Assembly: GCF_039542905.1 (NCBI RefSeq)
Contig: NZ_BAABIS010000001.1
Location: forward strand, 4,216,001-4,280,000
Reading direction: 5' to 3'
Length of the DNA stretch: 64,000 nucleotides
From: Kitasatospora terrestris
GTDB lineage: Bacteria; Actinomycetota; Actinomycetes; Streptomycetales; Streptomycetaceae
The position numbers were made by a program, and so were the translations under genes. The notes below the pieces were generated by a model that saw nothing but the letters and a program-made list of their open reading frames with translations, did no database searches and was not told the origin of the DNA. Below, piece by piece: positions 43,064-51,720 of the stretch; positions within the stretch are counted from its first letter, which is position 1; each line of letters opens with the position of its first letter.

Positions 43064-44215
43064 TCAGGACTTCTTCTTCGGCCGCTGGCCGCCGCGCTTG
43101 GGCTGCTGCCGCTGCCCCTGCCGGGCGGCCGGCTTCGCCGCACCGGACGGACCCGAGCCACCGCTCGCCTGCCCGGCCGGCTCGGCGGCGTCCTCGTGCT
43201 CCTCGGGCGCCGCGTCCTGCGGCTCGGCCTTGGTCAGCGAGGTCGGCTGGTGGCCACCGGTCGCCTGCCGCTGCGCCTTGCTCTGCTTGCGCGGCTGCTG
43301 CCGGCGGACGTGCACGCTCTCCTCGACCACGGCTTCCGCGGAGGCCGACGAGGAGGAACCGCGGGAGAACATCGCCGCCAGGCCGACCTTCTGGACCGAA
43401 CCGTCGGGGTTGATCCGGCCCGCCTTGCGCAGCCGCTCCTGGCGCTCGGCGAAGGCCTTGCTGCCCGGCGTCGGGTTGTTGCGGATGACGATCAGCTGCT
43501 GGCCCATCGACCACACGTTGGTGGTCAGCCAGTAGACGAGCACACCGACCGGGAAGTTGATGCCCATCACGGCGAACATGATCGGGAAGACGTACATCAG
43601 CATCTTCTGCTGCTGCATGAACGGCGTCTTCACCGTCAGGTCGACATTCTTGGTCATCAGCTGGCGCTGGGTGATGAACTGCGACAGCGACATCAGGATG
43701 ATCATGATCGCGACGACGACCTTGACCTGGAGGTCGTCCGACCCCAGGAAGGTCGCCGACAGCGGAGCACCGAAGATGTGCGCCTGCTTGGCGCTGTCCA
43801 GCAGCTGCTCGTTGATTACGCCGATCGGCTTGTCATTGGCGACCGAGGCCAGCACACCGTAGAGCGCGGTGAAGAACGGCGCCTGGACGAGAATCGGAAG
43901 GCAGCTGGAGAACGGGTTGGTACCCGCCTCCTTGTACAGCTTCATCATCTCTTCGGACTGGCGCTGCTTGTCGTTCTTGTAGCGCTCCTGGATGGCCTTC
44001 ATCTTCGGCTGGATCGCCTGCATGGCCCGGGTCGCCTTGATCTGCTTCACGAAGAGCGGGATCAGGCAGATCCGGATGACGACCACCATCATCACGATGG
44101 ACAGGCCCCAGGCCCAGCCGCCGTCCGGGTCGAAGACGTGGCTGAACAGCGAGTGGAACTGGACGATGATCCAGGACACCGCCGTGTAGAGGGGACTCAG
44201 AAAACCGAAGGTCAC
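43064..44215 (-). CDS. yidC: Membrane protein insertase YidC
   Basis: A 383-residue Oxa1/YidC insertase. Helices include WAWGLSIVMMVVVIRICLIPLFV, whose Arg lies in the hydrophilic groove, then a coiled hairpin (AIQPKMKAIQERYKNDKQRQSEEMMKLYKEAG is its span), PFSSCLPILVQAPFFTALYG, and MYVFPIMFAVMGINFPVGVLVYW. A ~100-residue basic, Gln/Arg/Pro-rich C-tail may contact ribosomes. GTG start, three bases after yidD. Confidence 0.95.
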   Translation of the reverse strand: MTFGFLSPLYTAVSWIIVQFHSLFSHVFDPDGGWAWGLSIVMMVVVIRICLIPLFVKQIKATRAMQAIQPKMKAIQERYKNDKQRQSEEMMKLYKEAGTNPFSSCLPILVQAPFFTALYGVLASVANDKPIGVINEQLLDSAKQAHIFGAPLSATFLGSDDLQVKVVVAIMIILMSLSQFITQRQLMTKNVDLTVKTPFMQQQKMLMYVFPIMFAVMGINFPVGVLVYWLTTNVWSMGQQLIVIRNNPTPGSKAFAERQERLRKAGRINPDGSVQKVGLAAMFSRGSSSSASAEAVVEESVHVRRQQPRKQSKAQRQATGGHQPTSLTKAEPQDAAPEEHEDAAEPAGQASGGSGPSGAAKPAARQGQRQQPKRGGQRPKKKS

Positions 44216-44218
44216 CGG

Positions 44219-44533
44219 TCAGACTCCTTGGACATCGGGCTTCGCCACCGGCTCCGGCCCGGCGGTCCCGCTCGTGGGGCTCAGCAGATTGCGCAGCCGG
44301 CGGTGCCACACCGGATGCCTGCGCGGCGGAACGTGGTCGACCCCACCGGGGGACCAGGGATTGCAGCGCAGAATGCGCCATGCGGTCAGGCCACTGCCCT
44401 TGATCGCGCCATGGACGCGCACCGCCTCGTACCCGTAGTGCGAGCACGAGGGGTAGTAGCGGCAGACCGGACCGAGCAGCGGACTGATGGTCCACTGGTA
44501 GAGCCTGATCAGCCCCATCAGCAGGTACTTCAT
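44219..44533 (-). CDS. yidD: Membrane protein insertion efficiency factor YidD
   Basis: A 104-residue YidD with the family pattern LIRLYQWTISPLLGPVCRYYPSCSHYGYEAV and the RILRCNPWSPGGVDHVP segment. The ATG start overlaps the rnpA stop (ATGA), and yidC follows after three bases, so all three are probably translationally coupled. Confidence 0.95.
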   Translation of the reverse strand: MKYLLMGLIRLYQWTISPLLGPVCRYYPSCSHYGYEAVRVHGAIKGSGLTAWRILRCNPWSPGGVDHVPPRRHPVWHRRLRNLLSPTSGTAGPEPVAKPDVQGV

Positions 44534-44958
44534 CGCCCTGCTCCTGTCGGCGCACTGCCGGTCGGCTCCGCCCGGAGCAGACGCCTCAGCGCCGCGTCCA
44601 GGTCGTGTTCCAGATCGAGGTAGGGGGCGTCCGCCGCAGCCGGCAGCGCACGCACCACTATCAGGCTACCTGCGGGCAGCCCGGACAGACGCTCACGGAC
44701 CAGATGCCGCAGTCGGCGCTTCACCAGGTTGCGCACGACCGCGGGGCCCACGGCCTTGCTCACGACGAAACCCGCACGCGCCGAAGGAATCCCCTCGGCG
44801 ACGTGCGGGCGGGAGTCGCTGTTCGGAACGGTCGGCCCCGACGGCTCGCCACCTCTGTGGAGGTGGACCACCAGCAGGGGCCGACCGGCCCGGCGACCGC
44901 GTTTCACCGCGGTCGCGAAGTCCTGGCGCCGCCGCAGCCGATTCTCGGTGGGCAGCAC
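44530..44958 (-). CDS. rnpA: Ribonuclease P protein component
   Basis: A 142-residue RNase P protein subunit, which helps the RNA subunit cut tRNA 5' leaders. It starts LPTENRLRRRQDFATAVKRGRRAG and has the signature KAVGPAVVRNLVKRRLRHLVRE. The GTG at 44958 gives the family N-terminus; the frame is open to 45009. It lies 19 bases after rpmH. Confidence 0.94.
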   Translation of the reverse strand: MLPTENRLRRRQDFATAVKRGRRAGRPLLVVHLHRGGEPSGPTVPNSDSRPHVAEGIPSARAGFVVSKAVGPAVVRNLVKRRLRHLVRERLSGLPAGSLIVVRALPAAADAPYLDLEHDLDAALRRLLRAEPTGSAPTGAGR

Positions 44959-44977
44959 TGCAGACCCTTGGCGAAGA

Positions 44978-45115
44978 TCAGGCGGACAGCGCGGCGCGGC
45001 CCTTGCCACGGCGGGCCGACAGGATGGCGCGGCCGGCGCGGGTACGCATGCGCAGCCGGAAGCCGTGGGTCTTGGCGCGACGACGGTTGTTCGGCTGGAA
45101 GGTGCGCTTGCTCAC
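44978..45115 (-). CDS. rpmH: 50S ribosomal protein L34
   Basis: The 45-residue L34 reads SKRTFQPNNRRRAKTHGFR and ends SARRGKGRAALSA. The GTG at 45115 follows CAGGAG on the minus strand. It heads the rpmH-rnpA-yidD-yidC-jag group and is divergent from dnaA, the classic origin arrangement. Confidence 0.96.
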   Translation of the reverse strand: MSKRTFQPNNRRRAKTHGFRLRMRTRAGRAILSARRGKGRAALSA

Positions 45116-45498
45116 TCGGGGGCTCCTGGGGTGAATCGTAGGATGACGGGAAGTCGCTTGGCCGTCACCGTGCGTCCGCGTGATCTCCCCTTCGAATGGG
45201 AAATCCGGCCCCAAAAGCCCAGATCTGCTGGGATTGAGGCAATCCACGGCGCCCGTGCTGCGCGCGTCATGGAAGCGGGCGGACCCGCGGACATGCGGCA
45301 GCGGCCATCGACAACTCGACCTGGTTACGGTACGCGGCGGCGGGGGCGAGGGTCAAACCAGCCGTCCCGCGGCCGGTCGCCCACAGCCTGTGGACAACAA
45401 CTTGAATCAGCTCTGTCCGCTGACTACCGTTGCAGGACTTGTCTGGTTTGTTCTGTCCCTTGACACCCCCTCCCCGGGGAACGAGAAAGCGTGCTCCA
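45116..45498. promoter_or_regulatory. rpmH-dnaA divergent promoter region
   Basis: This 383-base gap carries promoters for both genes. For dnaA, TTGAAT (45402-45407) and TACCGT (45425-45430) are exactly 17 bases apart and form a plausible -35/-10 pair. A perfect TTGTCCACA box on the minus strand (45389-45397) lies just upstream, consistent with DnaA autoregulation known in Streptomyces. The rpmH promoter was not identified. Confidence 0.6.
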
Positions 45499-47331
45499 GT
45501 GGCTGACGTCAACAGCGATCTCGTCCTCGTCTGGGCAAAGGTCGTCGAGCAACTGGTCAACGACGCCGGGGCGGCGGACAGCGACAAGATGTGGCTGCGA
45601 CGAACCCAGCCCATGTGGATGATGCACGACACCGCGCTGCTCGCCACGCCCAACGAGCGGGCCAAGCAGGTCCTGGAGGGCCGGCTGCTCCCCCAGCTCA
45701 CCGACGCGCTCTCCCGCGAGTTCGGCCGCCCGGTGCGGATCGCCGTGATGGTGGACGCCGGCGCCACGCCGCCCACCCCCGCCGCACCGGCCGCCCCCGA
45801 GCTGCCCGCCCCCGCCGAGGAGTGGTCCCCGCACCCCGGCTACGACCAGGGGCCCGCCTACCCCCGGCAGCAGCCCGGTTCCTGGCCCACCTCCGAGAGC
45901 TACCCCCAGCCGTCGGCCCAGGACTACCAGCAGCCCTACCAGGGCGGCTACCAGCAGCCCGAGCCCTACGGCTCCCCCGCGCCCGACTACCGCCAGGGCG
46001 GCTACCAGCAGTCCGGCGACTGGCAGCCCCAGGCCGCTCCCCCGGAGCGCCGCCCCGAACCCGCGCCGCGGCGCACCAGCCGGCCCACCGCCGACTCCGC
46101 CCAGGGCGATCTCTTCGGCGGCGCCCTCGGCTCCCCCGACGAGGACCGGCCGCGCTCCTCCTCGCCCGCCCGCCGCAGCCCCGCCCGGCCCCCCGCGCAG
46201 CACGGACCCGGCCTCGGGCCGACCGACCGCGCCCCGGCCCCCGGCGTGCCCGCGCCCCCCGGCGCTCCCCCGGCCGGCGGTCCGCGCAAGGACGAGCCGG
46301 CCGCCCGGCTGAACCCCAAGTACCTCTTCGACACCTTCGTCATCGGCGCCAGCAACCGCTTCGCGCACGCCGCCGCGGTCGCGGTCGCCGAGGCCCCGGC
46401 GAAGGCGTACAACCCGCTCTTCATCTACGGCGAGTCCGGCCTCGGCAAGACCCACCTGCTGCACGCCATCGGCCACTACTCGCGCAGCCTCTTCCCGGGC
46501 ACCCGGGTGCGGTACGTGAGCTCCGAGGAGTTCACCAACGAGTTCATCAACTCCATCCGGGACGGCAAGGCGGACGCGTTCCGCAAGCGCTACCGGGACG
46601 TGGACATCCTGCTCGTCGACGACGTGCAGTTCCTGGCCAGCAAGGAGTCCACCCAGGAGGAGTTCTTCCACACCTTCAACACCCTGCACAACGCGAACAA
46701 GCAGATCGTGCTCTCCTCCGACCGGCCGCCCAAGCAGCTGATCACCCTGGAGGACCGGCTGCGCAACCGCTTCGAGTGGGGTCTGATCACGGACGTCACC
46801 CCGCCCGAGCTGGAGACCCGGATCGCGATCCTGCGGAAGAAGGCGATCCAGGAGCAGCTGAACGCGCCGGCCGACGTGCTGGAGTTCATCGCCTCCCGGA
46901 TCACCCGCAACATCCGCGAGCTGGAGGGCGCGCTGATCCGGGTCACCGCCTTCGCCAACCTCAACCGGGCGCCGGTCGACCTGGAGCTGGCCGGGATCGT
47001 CCTCAAGGACCTGATCCCCGGCGGCGACGAGGACGCCGGCCCGGAGATCACCGCGCAGGTGATCATGCAGCAGACGGCCGCCTACTTCGGCCTGGGCGTG
47101 GAGGACCTGTGCGGCTCCTCACGCAGCCGGGTGCTGGTGACGGCCCGGCAGATCGCGATGTACCTGTGCCGCGAGCTGACCGACCTCTCGCTGCCGAAGA
47201 TCGGCGCGCAGTTCGGCGGCCGCGACCACACCACGGTGATGCACGCGGACCGCAAGATCCGTTCCCTGATGGCCGAGCGCCGGTCCATCTACAACCAGGT
47301 CACCGAGCTCACCAACCGCATCAAGAGCTAA
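45499..47331 (+). CDS. dnaA: Chromosomal replication initiator DnaA
   Basis: A 610-residue DnaA. Domain I starts ADVNSDLVLVWAKVVEQL; domain II is a very long Pro/Gln/Gly/Tyr-rich linker (~residues 95-270), characteristic of Streptomyces and longer than in most bacteria. Domain III has Walker A GESGLGKTHLLHAIG, Walker B ILLVDDVQFLA; domain IV has the DnaA signature GAQFGGRDHTTVMHADRKI. The GTG at 45499 gives the conserved N-terminus; the longer frame from 45430 would run through the -10 region. Confidence 0.97.
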   Translation: MADVNSDLVLVWAKVVEQLVNDAGAADSDKMWLRRTQPMWMMHDTALLATPNERAKQVLEGRLLPQLTDALSREFGRPVRIAVMVDAGATPPTPAAPAAPELPAPAEEWSPHPGYDQGPAYPRQQPGSWPTSESYPQPSAQDYQQPYQGGYQQPEPYGSPAPDYRQGGYQQSGDWQPQAAPPERRPEPAPRRTSRPTADSAQGDLFGGALGSPDEDRPRSSSPARRSPARPPAQHGPGLGPTDRAPAPGVPAPPGAPPAGGPRKDEPAARLNPKYLFDTFVIGASNRFAHAAAVAVAEAPAKAYNPLFIYGESGLGKTHLLHAIGHYSRSLFPGTRVRYVSSEEFTNEFINSIRDGKADAFRKRYRDVDILLVDDVQFLASKESTQEEFFHTFNTLHNANKQIVLSSDRPPKQLITLEDRLRNRFEWGLITDVTPPELETRIAILRKKAIQEQLNAPADVLEFIASRITRNIRELEGALIRVTAFANLNRAPVDLELAGIVLKDLIPGGDEDAGPEITAQVIMQQTAAYFGLGVEDLCGSSRSRVLVTARQIAMYLCRELTDLSLPKIGAQFGGRDHTTVMHADRKIRSLMAERRSIYNQVTELTNRIKS

Positions 47332-47353
47332 TCTCCGCAGTGCAGTTGTCCGT

Positions 47354-47388
47354 GAAGGGGAGTCAGGCCGCCGGCCCGGCTCCCCTTC
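47354..47388 (+). terminator. Terminator of dnaA
   Basis: Nine-base stem GAAGGGGAG (47354-47362) with CTCCCCTTC (47380-47388) and an inner GGCC-rich stem, 22 bases after the dnaA stop, separating dnaA transcription from the origin core. Confidence 0.65.
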
Positions 47389-48109
47389 GGCGTTCCTCGG
47401 CCCGCCGCCGTCCCACCCCTCCCGCCCTCCCGCCTTCCCGGCCCTCCCGCCCCCCGGCCCGTCGGCGCGGCGGCGACCGGATGGCCGCCCGGCAGGTGTA
47501 CCGGCGGCGGAAAGCGGGGAGGAATGCCGCCAGCCGACGTCCCGCCAGGCGAGCCGCAGCGCCGCACATCTGACCGGCAATTCGAACGGTCCGGGCCGCG
47601 GTCGGCGTCGTCCACAGCTACGGGTGCCCCTTCCCCGTCCACAGCCCGCAGAGCTCCGAGTTATCCCGAATTCCTCCACAGGCCGTCGAGCGCTACGCTC
47701 GTCTGTGCAGGTCAGACCCGTGTGGACTTGTGCACAAGCGTTATCCACAGGATGTGGAAATCTGCCGCCCCGTCAGCGGGCCATTCAGGTTGTCCACCGC
47801 TTGTCCCCAGGGAAAAGGCAGTTATCCCCAGGTTCTCCACAGCTCTGTCCACAGTTCGACAACATTGTGCGGGCGTTCACTCCCAGGTGTGAAAGGCGTC
47901 ACGTGATGTTGCCCAGGGTGCCGTGGATAACCCACCCATGATCTGGGGACAAGCCTGGGGATAACCTGTGGATACTCACTGTGGGCTGTGGGTAACTCTC
48001 CGTTGTCCACAGCAGGCCCTGGTTGTCCACACTCCCGGTCCACAGGCGCTGTGGATGAAATCTGGGGCCTGACCTGCGCAAACGGGGTTATCCACGGTTT
48101 CCACAGGCC

Positions 48110-48124
48110 CTACTACTACTACTG
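48110..48124 (-). other. DnaA-trio-like origin unwinding element
   Basis: Four CTA trinucleotides followed by CTG run from 48110 to 48124, so the minus strand read 3' to 5' gives GAT repeated four times then GAC. This follows DnaA boxes (TTATCCACG at 48088; a weak one at 48097) and a short GC block (GGCCC), the order of the DnaA-trio element that directs DnaA onto single-stranded DNA in Bacillus. It is the main non-GC-rich repeat of this origin. Confidence 0.65.
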
Positions 48125-48310
48125 AACCTAGAGAGCTCAGAACTTGATCAACAGCGGGGCGGGCCGAAATCTGTGGACAACGCGGACCCGACATCCGTTC
48201 GGTGACTTGCGCCCGTCTGCCCCGAGTGTCGGCGGAGTACGTCAGACTGTTCTCCAGCACCTGGAAGGACGGGTGCCGGATGACGATCGACAGCCAGGAG
48301 GCGGTTACCG

Positions 48311-49441
48311 GTGAAGTTCCGGGTGGAGCGTGATGTCCTCGCGGAGGCGGTGGCCTGGGCTGCTCGCAGCCTCCCGGCGCGGCCGCCGGTGCCGGTGCTG
48401 GCCGGCCTGCTGCTGACCGCGCAGGAGGGCACCCTGGCGCTCTCGGGGTTCGACTACGAGGTCTCGGCCCGGGTCGAGCTGGAGGCGGACGTCGAGGAGG
48501 CGGGCACGGTCCTGGTCTCCGGCCGTCTGCTCAACGACATCTCCCGCAACCTGCCGAACCGTCCGGTGGAGATCTCCACCGACGGCATGCGGGTCAGCGT
48601 GGTCTGCGGCAGCTCGCGGTTCACCCTGCCGACCCTCCCGGTCGACGAGTACCCGTCGCTGCCCCAGATGCCGACCGCGACCGGCACGGTCTCCGGCGAC
48701 GTGTTCGCCGCCGCCGTCAGCCAGGCCGCCGTGGCCGCCGGGCGCGACGACACCCTGCCGGTGCTGACCGGTGTGCGGGTCGAGATCGACGGCGACAAGA
48801 TCACCCTGGCCGCCACCGACCGGTACCGCTTCGCCGTCCGCGACCTGCTGTGGAAGCCGGAGCAGTCGGACATCAACGCGGTCGCCCTGGTGCCCGCCAA
48901 GACCCTGCAGGACATCGCCAAGTCCCTGGGCAGCGGCGACACGGTCTCCATCGCGCTGGCCACCGGCGGTGCCGGTGAGGGCCTGATCGGCTTCGAGGGC
49001 GCCGGCCGACGGACCACCACCCGTCTGCTGGAGGGCGAGTTCCCGAAGTTCCGGTCGATCTTCCCGACCGAGTTCTCGGCGGTCGCCGCGGTGCAGACCC
49101 AGCCCTTCCTGGAGGCGCTGAAGCGCGTCTCGCTGGTGGCCGAGCGCAACACCCCGGTGCGGCTCAACTTCGAGCAGGGCGTGCTGACCCTGGAGGCCGG
49201 TTCCGGTGACGACGCGCAGGCGTCCGAGCGGGTCGAGGCCGACCTCGAGGGCGACGACATCTCGATCGCCTTCAACCCGGGCTACCTGGAGGAGGGACTG
49301 AAGGCCATCGACTCCGCCTACGCCCAGCTGAGCTTCACCACCCCGACCAAGCCGGCCCTGCTGACCGGCAAGGCGGCGGTGGACGCGGAGTCCGACGAGG
49401 CCTACCAGTACCTGATCATGCCGGTGCGCCTCTCCGGCTGA
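48311..49441 (+). CDS. dnaN: DNA polymerase III beta sliding clamp
   Basis: A 376-residue clamp subunit with three repeated domains (MKFRVERDVLAEAVAWAARSLPARPPVPVLAGLLL; FAAAVSQAAVAAGRDDTLPVLTGVRV; FLEALKRVSLVAERNTPVRL) and the C-terminal YLIMPVRLSG that forms the partner-binding pocket. The GTG start follows GGAGG (48298-48302). It is separated from gnd by a terminator. Confidence 0.97.
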   Translation: MKFRVERDVLAEAVAWAARSLPARPPVPVLAGLLLTAQEGTLALSGFDYEVSARVELEADVEEAGTVLVSGRLLNDISRNLPNRPVEISTDGMRVSVVCGSSRFTLPTLPVDEYPSLPQMPTATGTVSGDVFAAAVSQAAVAAGRDDTLPVLTGVRVEIDGDKITLAATDRYRFAVRDLLWKPEQSDINAVALVPAKTLQDIAKSLGSGDTVSIALATGGAGEGLIGFEGAGRRTTTRLLEGEFPKFRSIFPTEFSAVAAVQTQPFLEALKRVSLVAERNTPVRLNFEQGVLTLEAGSGDDAQASERVEADLEGDDISIAFNPGYLEEGLKAIDSAYAQLSFTTPTKPALLTGKAAVDAESDEAYQYLIMPVRLSG

Positions 49442-49474
49442 CCGCACGCGCTCGACCCGCGCCGCGCCCCAGGG

Positions 49475-49492
49475 CCGTCCACAGCCTGGGGA
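49475..49492 (+). repeat. DnaA-box-containing 18-base repeat, copy 1
   Basis: CCGTCCACAGCCTGGGGA occurs here, 34 bases after dnaN, and again at 51691-51708. The first nine bases fit the degenerate DnaA box. No other exact copy was noticed. Confidence 0.7.
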
Positions 49493-49509
49493 CGGACTTG
49501 GGGATGTAC

Positions 49510-49538
49510 GGGCCTCTCCCGCTCGGCGGGAGGGGCCC
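49510..49538 (+). terminator. Terminator of dnaN
   Basis: Twelve-pair stem with one G-T pair (GGGCCTCTCCCG paired with CGGGAGGGGCCC), 69 bases after the dnaN stop. Confidence 0.7.
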
Positions 49539-49617
49539 AGCGCGCTTCCCGGCGTAGGCTCAGGCTGTGCGGCAAGGGCGCCGCCTCCAGGCAGATCACC
49601 ACAGCTAAGGACTTCTC

Positions 49618-50493
49618 ATGGAGCTCGGCCTCATCGGTCTCGGCAAGATGGGCGGCAACATGCGCGAGCGCATCCGCCGCGCCGGCCACACCGTCATCGG
49701 CTACGACCGCAATCCGGACCTCGCCGACGTCGACTCCCTGGAGGCGCTCGTCGCCAAGCTGGAGGGCCCGCGGGTGGTCTGGGTGATGGTCCCGGCCGGC
49801 GGCCCGACCCAGGACACCGTGGACCGGCTCGCCGAGCTGCTCTCCCCCGGCGACGTGGTGGTGGACGGCGGAAACTCCCGTTGGACGGACGACATCTCGC
49901 ACGCCGAGACGCTGGCCGCCAAGGGCATCGGCTTCGTCGACTGCGGCGTCTCCGGCGGTGTCTGGGGCCTGGAGAACGGCTACGCGCTGATGTACGGCGG
50001 CGACGCCGAGCACGTGGCGAAGGTCCAGCCGATCTTCGACGCGCTGAAGCCGGAGGGCGAGTTCGGCTCGGTGCACGCGGGCAAGGTCGGCGCCGGCCAC
50101 TTCGCCAAGATGGTCCACAACGGCATCGAGTACGCGATGATGCAGGCCTTCGCCGAGGGCTGGGAGCTGCTGGAGGCGGCGCCCGAGGTCACCGACGTGC
50201 GCGAGGTCTTCCGCAGCTGGCAGGAGGGCACGGTCATCCGTTCCTGGCTGCTGGACCTGGCGGTCCGCGCGCTGGACGACGACGAGCACCTCGCCAAGCT
50301 CAAGGGCTGGGCCGCCGACTCGGGCGAGGGCCGCTGGACGGTCGAGGCCGCGATCGACCACGCGGTGCCGCTGCCGGCGATCACCGCCTCGCTGTTCGCG
50401 CGCTTCGCCTCCCGTCAGGACGACTCGCCGCAGATGAAGATGATCGCCGCGCTGCGCAACCAGTTCGGCGGCCACGCGGTCGAGTCCAAGTAG
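49618..50493 (+). CDS. gnd: 6-phosphogluconate dehydrogenase, decarboxylating (short form)
   Basis: This enzyme oxidises 6-phosphogluconate to ribulose-5-phosphate in the pentose phosphate pathway. The 291-residue protein has the Rossmann start MELGLIGLGKMGGNMRERIRRAG, VVDGGNSRWTDD, CGVSGGVWGLENGYALMYGG, and the catalytic GAGHFAKMVHNGIEYAMMQA. It is the short form, about 300 rather than 470 residues. Its place between dnaN and recF is a conserved actinobacterial trait. Confidence 0.94.
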   Translation: MELGLIGLGKMGGNMRERIRRAGHTVIGYDRNPDLADVDSLEALVAKLEGPRVVWVMVPAGGPTQDTVDRLAELLSPGDVVVDGGNSRWTDDISHAETLAAKGIGFVDCGVSGGVWGLENGYALMYGGDAEHVAKVQPIFDALKPEGEFGSVHAGKVGAGHFAKMVHNGIEYAMMQAFAEGWELLEAAPEVTDVREVFRSWQEGTVIRSWLLDLAVRALDDDEHLAKLKGWAADSGEGRWTVEAAIDHAVPLPAITASLFARFASRQDDSPQMKMIAALRNQFGGHAVESK

Positions 50494-50524
50494 TCGGACC
50501 AGAAGGCGAGCGCAGTTCTCCACC

Positions 50525-51658
50525 ATGCATGTCGCGCATCTGTCGCTCGCCGATTTCCGCTCCTACGCCCGGGTCGAGGTTCCGCTCGACCCGGGCGTCA
50601 CCGCGTTCGTGGGGCCGAACGGCCAGGGCAAGACCAACCTGGTGGAGGCCGTCGGGTACGTGGCGACGCTGGGCAGCCACCGGGTGGCCAACGACGCCCC
50701 GCTGGTGCGGCTGGGCGCCGAGCGGGCGGTGATCCGCACCAACGTGGTGCAGGGCGGCCGGACCACCCTGGTGGAGCTGGAGATCACCCCGGGCAGGGCC
50801 AACCGGGCCCGGCTGAACCGCTCGGACAACGTGCGCCCGCGCGACGTGCTGGGCGTGCTGCGGACGGTCCTGTTCGCTCCCGAGGACCTGGCCCTGGTGA
50901 AGGGCGACCCGAGCGAGCGCCGGCGGTTCCTGGACGAACTGCTGACCGCCCGGGCCCCCCGGCTGGCGGGTGTGCGCTCGGACTACGAGCGGGTGCTGAA
51001 GCAGCGCAACGCGCTGCTGAAGACCGCGGCGACGGCCCGTCGGGCCGGCGGCGGCAAGGGCGCCGACCTGTCCACCCTGGAGGTGTGGGACGGCCACCTG
51101 GCCCGGGCCGGGGCGGAGCTGACCGCCTTCCGGCTGCAGCTGGTGGCGGCGCTGCAGCCGCTGGTGGCGCAGGCGTACCGGCAGCTGGCCCCGGAGGGCG
51201 GGGAGACCGCGCTGGAGTACCGGTCCTCGTTCGAGGGGGAGCTGCCGACCAGCCGGGAGCAGGCGGAGCTGCAGCTGCTGGAGGCGCTGCGGGAGGTCCG
51301 CGGCCAGGAGGTCGCCCGCGGGCTGACCCTGGTCGGTCCGCACCGGGACGAGCTGGTGCTGAAGCTGGGGCCGCTGCCGGCGAAGGGGTACGCCAGCCAC
51401 GGGGAGTCCTGGTCGTTCGCGCTGGCGCTGCGGCTGGCCTCGTACGAGCTGCTGCGCTCGGACGGCGGGGAGCCGGTGCTGGTACTGGACGACGTGTTCG
51501 CGGAGCTGGACGCGCGGCGGCGGGACCGGTTGGCGGAGCTGGTGGCCGGGGGCGAGCAGGTGCTGGTGACGGCGGCGGTGGCGGAGGACGTTCCGAAGGC
51601 GCTGGCGGGGGCGCGGTTCGGCGTCTCACAGGGCTCGGTGGACCGTCTGGACCCGTAG
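50525..51658 (+). CDS. recF: DNA replication and repair protein RecF
   Basis: RecF loads RecA at gaps. The 377-residue SMC-like ATPase has Walker A VGPNGQGKTNLVEAVGY, the RecF signature LFAPEDLALVKGDPSERRRFLD, and Walker B PVLVLDDVFAELDARRRDRL. It follows gnd by 31 bases and is probably co-transcribed with it. Confidence 0.96.
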   Translation: MHVAHLSLADFRSYARVEVPLDPGVTAFVGPNGQGKTNLVEAVGYVATLGSHRVANDAPLVRLGAERAVIRTNVVQGGRTTLVELEITPGRANRARLNRSDNVRPRDVLGVLRTVLFAPEDLALVKGDPSERRRFLDELLTARAPRLAGVRSDYERVLKQRNALLKTAATARRAGGGKGADLSTLEVWDGHLARAGAELTAFRLQLVAALQPLVAQAYRQLAPEGGETALEYRSSFEGELPTSREQAELQLLEALREVRGQEVARGLTLVGPHRDELVLKLGPLPAKGYASHGESWSFALALRLASYELLRSDGGEPVLVLDDVFAELDARRRDRLAELVAGGEQVLVTAAVAEDVPKALAGARFGVSQGSVDRLDP

Positions 51659-51690
51659 GCACCGAGGGTTCCGTACTCTTGAGTACTTCA

Positions 51691-51708
51691 CCGTCCACAG
51701 CCTGGGGA
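51691..51708 (+). repeat. DnaA-box-containing 18-base repeat, copy 2
   Basis: Second copy of CCGTCCACAGCCTGGGGA, directly followed by TAA to give a second box-like TGGGGATAA (51703-51711). It ends three bases before the AAGGAG ribosome site of the dciA gene. Confidence 0.7.
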
Positions 51709-51720
51709 TAAAGGAGCGCC

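Larger units (their letters stand above)
47332..48310. other. oriC: Chromosomal replication origin oriC
   Basis: The dnaA-dnaN gap of 979 bases contains about 18 DnaA boxes. Plus strand: TCGTCCACA 47608, CCGTCCACA 47635, TTATCCACA 47741, TTGTCCACC 47790, TTGTCCCCA 47801, TTATCCCCA 47822, TTCTCCACA 47833, CTGTCCACA 47845, TTGTCCACA 48003 and 48023, TTATCCACG 48088. Minus strand: TTATCCACG 47922, TTGTCCCCA 47944, TTATCCCCA 47956, GTATCCACA 47967, TTACCCACA 47987, TCATCCACA 48050, TTGTCCACA 48172. Weaker ones lie at 47672, 48036 and 48097. Number and layout match Streptomyces oriC (19 boxes reported in S. lividans). Confidence 0.95.

Noticed and set aside
47900..47909. CACGTG in oriC as a parS site
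   Set aside because: The surrounding bases (GCGTCACGTGATGT) match the parS arms at too few positions.
49441..49617. Attenuator or riboswitch before gnd
   Set aside because: Only the dnaN terminator and a DnaA-like box are visible; no conserved riboswitch core was recognised.
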